Assembly: GCA_938074515.1 (NCBI GenBank)
Contig: CALJFV010000193.1
Span: forward strand, 1 to 6,473
Reading direction: 5' to 3'
DNA: 6,473 nt
Source of the DNA: an uncultured Flavobacteriaceae bacterium
Lineage (GTDB): Bacteria > Bacteroidota > Bacteroidia > Flavobacteriales > Flavobacteriaceae
The notes under the pieces are model-generated. The model made no database searches. It saw nothing but the letters and a program-made list of their open reading frames with translations, and was not told the origin of the DNA. Below, in pieces: positions 1 to 4,371 of this stretch; within the stretch, counting starts at the first letter, position 1; every line of letters begins with the position of its first letter. The translations under genes were made by a program, and so were the position numbers.

Positions 1-525
1 TGTCATATAAGCGAAATTGTCCACTCTAAAGCCTAAAATTGGCAAGGAACCGTGGGTGGCCTGCACTGGGGTGATGGTTTTGCCTCCCAAAGAAAACGAA
101 TTATAAGGACGTATAATTTCCGGTCTAATGCCCGGAGCTCCAGGATATTTATCTTCTGTCACGAAAACATAGGGAAAGCGTGTTTTAATGGCCTCAAGAG
201 TTCGTGTGCATCCAAACAACGGGATTTCTTGTTTTTGTATAAAATTAAACGGACGAACATCATCCAATCCCGCCATATGATCATTGTGCTCGTGGGTCAT
301 CAAAATACCATCGATATGACTTATTTGGTTTCGCAATATTTGTTGCCTAAAATCTGGCCCACAGTCAATAACTAAGGAGTAATTTTGCCACTGTAAATGT
401 ACTGAAACGCGTAAGCGTTTATCCCTAGAATCAGCACTCAAACACACAGGATGTTTACTGCCGATTACTGGAATTCCTTGAGAAGTTCCAGTACCGAGAA
501 ACGTCAATAACATCGGGGCTACCAT
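1..525 (-). CDS. MBL-fold metallo-hydrolase, PhnP-like (partial, 3' end missing)
   Basis: Probable metal-dependent phosphodiesterase of the metallo-beta-lactamase superfamily, closest in layout to the PhnP / RNase Z-like branch; the substrate is unknown. The 175 visible codons run off the left edge without a stop. Seen, numbering from the ATG at 525: an opening strand with GTGTSQGIPVIG (about 11-22), DCGPDFRQQ (54-62), the metal-binding motif HEHNDH (78-83, with H78, H80, D82, H83), and a later ATHGS (156-160) whose H158 fits the next metal ligand. Family members are roughly 250 aa, so about a third is missing. The start is uncertain: ATG at 525 gives MVAPMLLTFLGTGTS, while ATG at 513 gives MLLTFLGTGTS, closer to the usual family N-terminus. 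Neither has a Shine-Dalgarno sequence. No phn genes are visible, so a role in phosphonate metabolism is not supported. The gene is divergent from the 484-aa gene at 605. Confidence 0.88.
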   Translation of the reverse strand, partial: MVAPMLLTFLGTGTSQGIPVIGSKHPVCLSADSRDKRLRVSVHLQWQNYSLVIDCGPDFRQQILRNQISHIDGILMTHEHNDHMAGLDDVRPFNFIQKQEIPLFGCTRTLEAIKTRFPYVFVTEDKYPGAPGIRPEIIRPYNSFSLGGKTITPVQATHGSLPILGFRVDNFAYMT

Positions 526-530
526 AAGGA

Positions 531-538
531 CAAAAATA
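531..538 (-). promoter_or_regulatory. Candidate -7 element for the metallo-hydrolase gene
   Basis: On the minus strand the sequence reads TATTTTTG, an exact match to the Bacteroidota -7 consensus TAnnTTTG. No TTG-type -33 element is seen about 17-23 nt upstream, so this is weak. If it is used, transcription would start almost at the upstream ATG (525), leaving either a leaderless message or a short leader before the ATG at 513. Confidence 0.25.
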
Positions 539-549
539 GCAGTATTTTT

Positions 550-579
550 TTTGTTAGGCAGGGGTAATTAGTACCTTTG
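550..579 (+). promoter_or_regulatory. Bacteroidota-type promoter for the 484-aa gene
   Basis: TTTG at 550-553 and TACCTTTG at 572-579 are separated by 18 nt. This matches the -33 (TTTG) and -7 (TAnnTTTG) elements recognised by the primary sigma factor of Bacteroidota. The expected transcription start near 585 leaves a leader of about 20 nt before the ATG at 605, with no Shine-Dalgarno sequence, which is normal in this phylum. Confidence 0.65.
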
Positions 580-604
580 TAACGTAATCTTAGAGTTCAG
601 AACC

Positions 605-2059
605 ATGCCCGATCTTATTCCTGGCGACAAGAAGTTTCAAACCATTCCGTCAATCAAAGACAAGGCGCTTCGCATTAACCTAAACGAAAATATTTACGGA
701 ACCTTTGCAGAAATTGGTGCAGGACAGGAAACTGTGCGCAATTTTTTTAGAGCCGGTGGTGCTTCAGGGACTATTGCTAAAACGATGTCGGCCTATGATA
801 AGGATTTTAGTGACGCTATTTATGGTGTTGAACCGGAGGGTCGTTATGTTACCGAGTCTCGGCTGAAGAAAATGTTGGCCCATGAGATTCATCTCATTGA
901 AGAACGCATCTCTAGAGAAAAGCACCCGCGCAAGATGTTTTTTGCTTATGCCAATACAGTTGCCACTATAGATTTTGCAAAAAAATATCTCGGTCATGGA
1001 TGGGTTGGCATTCGTTTTCAGACAGACCCGGATGAAGCATATAGTGAAATCGTTTTGCATATTCGTTTCAAAGAGACTGAAGCTGTGCTGCAACAACAAA
1101 CTTTAGGCGTCCTTGGAGTCAACCTGATATACGGGGCCTTTTATAAACACGACCAGCCCAAGAAACTCCTACGTTATTTGTATGATCACATCGATCATGA
1201 TAAGATTGAAATAGACACCATAAACTTTAATGGCCCAAAATTTAGCGATGTAGACAATAGACTCATGAGTTTACAATTGCTTAAAAACGGGATGACTGAG
1301 GCCGTTATTTTTGGCCCTGACGGCAATAATATCCTTCCTGCAAGAATTCTTTATAAAAAAAATGTATTGGCTTTACGCGGCAGTTTCAGACCAGTGACCA
1401 AAGTCAATATGGATATGTTTGAGCGTTCTTATGAGATGTTTCTCAAAGAGAATAAAGTTGATGCCAATAAATCACTTGTTATTTTTGAAATTACCCTCTC
1501 AAACCTAAAAGCGGAAGGCGAAATCGATGAGCAAGATTTTATGGATCGCGCTGAGCTCCTATGTTCCTTGGGTCAGACGGTAATGATTTCAAATTTTCAG
1601 GAGTACTATCGATTGGTAGAATACTTCTCCAATTACACGAAGAGCCGCATGGGATTAACTATGGGGGTCAATAATTTAGTCGATATTTTCGATGAAAAAT
1701 ACTACCGACATCTAAGCGGTGGTATTCTCGAGGCCTTTGGTAAATTGTTTTATAAAGACCTAAAGGTTTATCTCTATCCCATGTTAAACCCAAACACAGG
1801 GGAACTCATAAATAGCGATACCCTCAAGGTTCATCCTCGAATGAAGGAATTGTACAAATTCTTTAAGTATAATGGAAAAGTAGTCGACATTGACCACTAT
1901 AATCCAGAAATACTGAATGTCTTTTCGAGAGAAGTGCTAAAGATGATTGAAAACGATGACCATGGTTGGGAGGAAATGCTTCCTAATGGCGTGGCAAAAC
2001 TCATAAAGGAGCAATCTTTATTCAACTTTAAACCGTCAGAGGATAACGTAATTAGCTAA
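605..2059 (+). CDS. Conserved protein of unknown function, 484 aa
   Basis: I recognise this as a long, strongly conserved flavobacterial protein, but I know of no established function. From memory, homologues carry labels such as TonB-dependent receptor or nicotinate-nucleotide adenylyltransferase, and the sequence supports neither. There is no signal peptide, membrane segment, TonB box, plug or barrel-like region, and no HxGH nucleotidyltransferase motif. It looks soluble and cytoplasmic. Distinctive segments are AEIGAGQETVRNFFRAGGAS (35-54), SAYDKDFSDAIYG (62-74), RYVTESRLKKML (80-91), FFAYANTVATIDFA (112-125), FGPDGNNILPARILYKKN (236-253), ALRGSFRPVTKVN (256-268), DRAELLCSLGQTVMISNFQE (314-333), and LTMGVNNLVDIFDEKYY (351-367) followed by HLSGGILEAFGKLFYKDLKV (369-388). 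The charged, Asn/Asp/Arg-rich motifs suggest an enzyme, but that is inference. It starts just downstream of a good promoter and is probably monocistronic, with a convergent bcp after it. Confidence 0.93.
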   Translation: MPDLIPGDKKFQTIPSIKDKALRINLNENIYGTFAEIGAGQETVRNFFRAGGASGTIAKTMSAYDKDFSDAIYGVEPEGRYVTESRLKKMLAHEIHLIEERISREKHPRKMFFAYANTVATIDFAKKYLGHGWVGIRFQTDPDEAYSEIVLHIRFKETEAVLQQQTLGVLGVNLIYGAFYKHDQPKKLLRYLYDHIDHDKIEIDTINFNGPKFSDVDNRLMSLQLLKNGMTEAVIFGPDGNNILPARILYKKNVLALRGSFRPVTKVNMDMFERSYEMFLKENKVDANKSLVIFEITLSNLKAEGEIDEQDFMDRAELLCSLGQTVMISNFQEYYRLVEYFSNYTKSRMGLTMGVNNLVDIFDEKYYRHLSGGILEAFGKLFYKDLKVYLYPMLNPNTGELINSDTLKVHPRMKELYKFFKYNGKVVDIDHYNPEILNVFSREVLKMIENDDHGWEEMLPNGVAKLIKEQSLFNFKPSEDNVIS

Positions 2060-2107
2060 GTATACGCTAACTAAAAATCACCGTAAAAGGGGCACATTAT
2101 CCCATTA

Positions 2108-2560
2108 TTATGATAAAATCTGTGCCGCGTGGTCTTTGGTTTTCACCTTGTCAATCACGCGCTCAATCACCCCATGCTGGTCAATAATAAAGGTTACACG
2201 ATGAATTCCATCGTAGGTTCGTCCCATAAACTTTTTTTCGCCCCAGACGCCAAAACCTTGAATTACCGACTTTTCGGTATCCGCCAAAAGAGGAAAAGGA
2301 AATGCGTATTTCTCTTGAAATTTTTTCTGCTTGGCTGCATTATCTGCACTGACCCCAAGAATGTCGTACCCGGCATTTTGCAGTGCGGTGTAATTATCTG
2401 TTAGATTACATGCCTCAGCAGTACAACCAGGGGTACTTGCTGCGGGATAAAAAAATACAATTAATTTTTTGCCGGCATAATCGGCTAATGTGTGGCGGTT
2501 GCCGTCTTGGTCCAATGCATCAAATTCAAACGCCTTGTCCCCTACTTTTAAGGTATTCAT
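2108..2560 (-). CDS. bcp: Thioredoxin-dependent thiol peroxidase, Bcp/PrxQ-type peroxiredoxin
   Basis: A cytoplasmic peroxiredoxin that reduces hydrogen peroxide and organic hydroperoxides, with thioredoxin as the usual reductant. It is 150 aa, close to the family's usual length. The active-site segment FFYPAASTPGCTAEAC covers residues 36-51: Cys46 is the peroxidatic cysteine, and Cys51, five residues later, fits the resolving cysteine of the atypical 2-Cys PrxQ type. Thr43 and Pro44 of the TPGC loop and Arg121 in GIHRVTFIID complete the catalytic triad known for the family. Many relatives have KD or KA where this one has AA (40-41), a small variation. The ATG at 2560 gives the standard N-terminus with the VGDKAFEF strand, preceded by an A/G-rich stretch but no clear Shine-Dalgarno. 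Two TAA codons lie in tandem at the end. It is convergent with the 484-aa gene and divergent from nth, so oxidant defence and oxidative-base repair share a 64-bp control region. Confidence 0.95.
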   Translation of the reverse strand: MNTLKVGDKAFEFDALDQDGNRHTLADYAGKKLIVFFYPAASTPGCTAEACNLTDNYTALQNAGYDILGVSADNAAKQKKFQEKYAFPFPLLADTEKSVIQGFGVWGEKKFMGRTYDGIHRVTFIIDQHGVIERVIDKVKTKDHAAQILS

Positions 2561-2583
2561 AGCTTTTTCTTTTTTTTAATTTA

Positions 2584-2604
2584 ATGGCGTTAACTTAGCG
2601 CCAT
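2584..2604. promoter_or_regulatory. Inverted repeat in the bcp-nth divergent spacer
   Basis: ATGGCG (2584-2589) and CGCCAT (2599-2604) form a perfect 6-bp inverted repeat around a 9-nt AT-rich spacer. It lies in the 64-bp gap between bcp (minus) and nth (plus). The spacer includes imperfect -7-like sequences on both strands: TAACTTAG (2591-2598, plus, 7 of 8 to TAnnTTTG) and TAAGTTAA (2590-2597, minus, 6 of 8). A TTTTG about 23 nt upstream of the latter could act as -33 for bcp. An operator overlapping two start regions is possible, but no regulator is identified and a short repeat like this can arise by chance. Confidence 0.3.
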
Positions 2605-2624
2605 CGGTTATAAAGTTAATCAAA

Positions 2625-3266
2625 ATGACTAAATCAGAAAAGGTAGCATTCGTCATCAAAACTTTGGAAGAGCTTTATCCTGAGACACCAATTCCTTTGG
2701 ATCATCAGGACCCCTATACCTTGCTCATCGCCGTATTATTATCGGCACAAAGCACCGATGCCCGAGTGAATACCATCACGCCTTTACTAATTGAGAAAGC
2801 GAACAATCCATACGATATGCTCAAGTTATCCGTTGAGCAAATTAGAGACATAATAAAACCTGTTGGGCTTTCTCCGATGAAATCTAAAGGAATTTATGGA
2901 CTTTCTAAAATTATCGTTGAAAAATATAATGGTCAGGTCCCACAGTCTTTTGAAGCCCTTGAGGCCCTGCCTGCAGTTGGCCACAAAACAGCGAGTGTGG
3001 TTATGGCTCAAGCGTTTAACGTACCCGCATTTCCTGTTGACACGCATATTCATCGCCTGATGTACCGTTGGGGCTTGAGCACGGGAAAAAATGTTGTCCA
3101 AACCGAGCGCGATGCAAAAAGATTGTTCCCGGAAAATATATGGAACCGCCTACATCTTCAAATCATATTCTACGGCCGTGAATATTCGCCAGCGCGCGGT
3201 TGGGATCGAGAAAAAGACATTATTACAAAAACCATTGGGCGTGCTGAATTTAGGAAGTTGCCTTAA
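2625..3266 (+). CDS. nth: Endonuclease III-type DNA glycosylase/AP lyase lacking the iron-sulfur cluster
   Basis: A base-excision repair enzyme that removes oxidised pyrimidines and cuts at abasic sites by beta-elimination. It is 213 aa, the usual length. The helix-hairpin-helix is LPAVGHKTASVV (115-126) and holds the catalytic lysine K121. The catalytic aspartate is D139 in FPVDTHIHRL (136-145), corresponding to K120 and D138 of E. coli Nth. The N-terminal LLIAVLLSAQSTD (33-45) is typical of the family and includes the conserved LSAQ-T-D segment that contacts DNA. The odd point is that the protein contains no cysteine at all. The C-terminal region FYGREYSPARGWDREKD (182-198) sits where E. 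coli Nth has the Cys-X6-Cys-X2-Cys-X5-Cys [4Fe-4S] loop, and the protein ends soon after. Lys plus Asp indicates a bifunctional glycosylase and argues against MutY or AlkA. It is divergent from bcp and faces the terminator at 3302. Confidence 0.95.
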   Translation: MTKSEKVAFVIKTLEELYPETPIPLDHQDPYTLLIAVLLSAQSTDARVNTITPLLIEKANNPYDMLKLSVEQIRDIIKPVGLSPMKSKGIYGLSKIIVEKYNGQVPQSFEALEALPAVGHKTASVVMAQAFNVPAFPVDTHIHRLMYRWGLSTGKNVVQTERDAKRLFPENIWNRLHLQIIFYGREYSPARGWDREKDIITKTIGRAEFRKLP

Positions 3267-3291
3267 GTTCAGCAATACATGCTCAGCGATC

Positions 3292-3321
3292 AAAATAAAA
3301 AGGCCCCGAAAAATCGGGGCC
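3292..3321 (-). terminator. Rho-independent terminator of the sigma-factor unit (possibly bidirectional)
   Basis: GGCCCCGA (3302-3309) pairs perfectly with TCGGGGCC (3314-3321) across an AAAA loop (plus-strand reading), an 8-bp stem with six G-C pairs. Read on the minus strand the hairpin is followed by TTTTTATTTT (3301-3292), an excellent U-tract. On the plus strand it is followed only by CTCTT. The element therefore best ends the minus-strand transcript of the 50-aa gene, whose stop lies 6 nt before the stem. It may also stop nth transcripts, 35 nt after the nth stop codon, less efficiently. Confidence 0.88.
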
Positions 3322-3327
3322 CTCTTG

Positions 3328-3480
3328 CTAATTCAGCACTAATTCAAACTTTGTTGACTTGTAGTTTATAACACTTAATGCGCTGGAATAGGCTAATAAA
3401 AATTTAATGGTTTCATCTTTGGGAACTAAGTTTTTATCCACACGTTCCCGACGTGGTGTTCGAGAATAAAGTTTTGCCAT
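3328..3480 (-). CDS. Small conserved-looking protein, 50 aa, downstream of the sigma factor
   Basis: A short open frame from the ATG at 3480 to a TAG at 3328-3330. The N-terminus is strongly basic (MAKLYSRTPRRERV, 1-14). A charged linker (about 15-24) follows, then a likely amphipathic helix ETIKFLLAYSSALSVI (23-38), and the C-terminus is NYKSTKFELVLN (39-50). It has no signal peptide, cysteine or membrane segment. Evidence that it is real: it lies 52 nt after the sigma-factor stop on the same strand, it stops 6 nt before a strong terminator oriented for this strand, and I recall similar short basic proteins (SRxPRRERV then a KFLLxYS-like stretch) in flavobacteria, without a database check. 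The function is unknown. Cotranscription with the sigma factor makes a regulatory or nucleic-acid-binding role conceivable, but that is only inference. The start has no Shine-Dalgarno sequence. Confidence 0.75.
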   Translation of the reverse strand: MAKLYSRTPRRERVDKNLVPKDETIKFLLAYSSALSVINYKSTKFELVLN

Positions 3481-3532
3481 AGATCACTTGTTGTTTGATA
3501 TTAAAACGACAAGGGTCTTTACTTATTGTATC

Positions 3533-4117
3533 CTAATTGGTTAAAACAATCTGATGTTTATCAATAACTTTTCTCAGGTTGATAAGCGCGTACCGCATTC
3601 TCCCTAATGCGGTATTAATACTCACGCCCGTTTGCTCGCTTATTTCTTTGAAGCTCATCTCTTTATAAATACGCATAATCAAAACTTCCTTTTGATCCTC
3701 AGGCAATTCTTCGATAAGTCGCTGAACATCTTTCTGGACTTGATCTTTAATCATGCTGCGCTCGGCATTTAAATCCCCATCGCTCAATACAGAGAAAATA
3801 TTGAAATCATCATTACTTTCGAATTTTGGCATACGATTATTGCGTCGGAAATAATCAATTACAAGGTTGTGAGCAATGCGCATGACCCAAGGCAAGAACT
3901 TTCCTTCTTCATTATAATTACCCCGTTTCAGGGTGTTGATGACTTTTACAAAGGTATCTTGAAAGATATCCTCGGTTACATCACGGTCGTAAACTTTGGA
4001 ATAAATAAATCGGTAAATACGTTCTTTGTGACGTGCGATTAATTCGCCTAGAGCAGATTCATCGCCATTTACATAAGCGTTGACTAGCAACGCATCAGAG
4101 TTTATACTGTACTTCAT
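3533..4117 (-). CDS. ECF-type RNA polymerase sigma factor (sigma-70 family), 194 aa
   Basis: Directs RNA polymerase to a set of promoters not identifiable from this window. Sigma region 2 spans about 26-93: LIARHKERIYRFIYSKV (26-42), DVTEDIFQDTFVKV (46-59) for core binding, and FLPWVMRIAHNLVIDYFRR (74-92) for -10 melting and recognition. A linker of about 40 residues follows. Region 4 spans about 134-184, with LPEDQKEVLIMRI (138-150) and the helix-turn-helix SFKEISEQTGVSINTALGRM (155-174). There is no region 1 or 3 and no fused C-terminal domain, and the length is typical of ECF sigma factors. No FecR-like or other anti-sigma gene is adjacent, unlike many Bacteroidota ECF loci. The partner is instead the 50-aa gene downstream. 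The ATG at 4117 has AAAAGAAGTG just upstream, a weak Shine-Dalgarno resemblance. The stop is TAG. It is divergent from uvrA. Confidence 0.95.
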   Translation of the reverse strand: MKYSINSDALLVNAYVNGDESALGELIARHKERIYRFIYSKVYDRDVTEDIFQDTFVKVINTLKRGNYNEEGKFLPWVMRIAHNLVIDYFRRNNRMPKFESNDDFNIFSVLSDGDLNAERSMIKDQVQKDVQRLIEELPEDQKEVLIMRIYKEMSFKEISEQTGVSINTALGRMRYALINLRKVIDKHQIVLTN

Positions 4118-4142
4118 AACACTTCTTTTAATCAGATAAAGG

Positions 4143-4152
4143 CCACATGTGG
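4143..4152. promoter_or_regulatory. Perfect palindrome CCACATGTGG in the sigma-factor leader
   Basis: A 10-bp perfect palindrome centred about 30 bp upstream of the sigma-factor ATG, inside the region that would be transcribed if the candidate promoter at 4223-4256 is used. It could be a protein-binding site or a small RNA hairpin. No regulator is known for it from this window. Confidence 0.3.
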
Positions 4153-4203
4153 GGCTCTTTGTTGTCCTTAAATATTAAAAGTAATGTTATGCTATAAGCT
4201 CTT

Positions 4204-4225
4204 GTTTAAACGATTACAATTGTAA
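4204..4225. promoter_or_regulatory. Adjacent palindromes GTTTAAAC and TTACAATTGTAA
   Basis: Two perfect palindromes, 8 bp (4204-4211) and 12 bp (4214-4225), lie 2 bp apart in the sigma-factor/uvrA spacer. The second overlaps the -7 box of a candidate minus-strand promoter, where an operator would be expected. AT-rich DNA makes short palindromes common, so the assignment is tentative. Confidence 0.35.
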
Positions 4226-4256
4226 ATATAACAACATTTATCGAGCAATAGCAAAA
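4223..4256 (-). promoter_or_regulatory. Candidate promoter for the sigma-factor unit
   Basis: On the minus strand TTTTG (4256-4252) is followed after 21 nt by TATATTTA (4230-4223), seven of eight to TAnnTTTG with the final G replaced by A. The spacing fits Bacteroidota promoters. It would give a leader of about 100 nt containing the palindrome at 4143-4152. Nothing better is seen on this strand in the spacer. Confidence 0.35.
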
Positions 4257-4318
4257 TTTATTTCAAGATTCTATGGAATTATGTACTGGGTAGGCTAAAA
4301 ATCTTGGTGGTTAATCTC

Positions 4319-4326
4319 TATCTTTG
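4319..4326 (+). promoter_or_regulatory. Candidate -7 element for uvrA
   Basis: TATCTTTG is an exact match to TAnnTTTG, 45 nt before the uvrA ATG. The nearest TTG (4304-4306) is only 12 nt upstream, shorter than the usual -33 spacing, so either the promoter is weak or helped by an activator, or the true element lies elsewhere. The rest of the 254-bp spacer (4118-4371) shows only the palindromes and minus-strand promoter candidate noted separately. Confidence 0.4.
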
Positions 4327-4371
4327 CCCCTTGGTTTATACCGCATTAACCGGGATAAATTATTTCAAAAC

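Noticed and set aside
52..375. 107-codon open frame on the plus strand
   Set aside because: It lies opposite the metallo-hydrolase, whose minus-strand frame carries the HEHNDH metal site; the plus-strand translation has no family features.
764..1099. 111-codon open frame on the minus strand
   Set aside because: Antisense shadow inside the 484-aa gene, with Cys/Phe/Ile-rich, non-protein-like composition.
605..2059. Calling the 484-aa protein a TonB-dependent receptor or a nicotinate-nucleotide adenylyltransferase
   Set aside because: There is no signal peptide, plug or barrel pattern, and no HxGH nucleotide-binding motif; I recall these labels on homologues but the residues do not support them.
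2052..2103. Possible terminator between the 484-aa gene and bcp (TTAGC/GCTAA at 2052-2070; GGG/CCC at 2090-2103)
   Set aside because: The stems are only 3-5 bp with long loops and have no good T-tract on either strand.
2129..2404. 91-codon open frame on the plus strand
   Set aside because: Antisense shadow inside bcp.
2826..3101. 91-codon open frame on the minus strand
   Set aside because: Antisense shadow inside nth, whose catalytic motifs are intact on the plus strand.
2625..3266. MutY or AlkA rather than endonuclease III
   Set aside because: A Lys (K121) in the helix-hairpin-helix plus D139 marks a bifunctional glycosylase/lyase; the MutY C-terminal domain and the AlkA N-terminal domain are missing.
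3091..3342. 83-codon open frame on the plus strand
   Set aside because: It overlaps the 3' part of nth in another frame, runs through the terminator hairpin and covers the end of the 50-aa gene; it has no promoter or family features.
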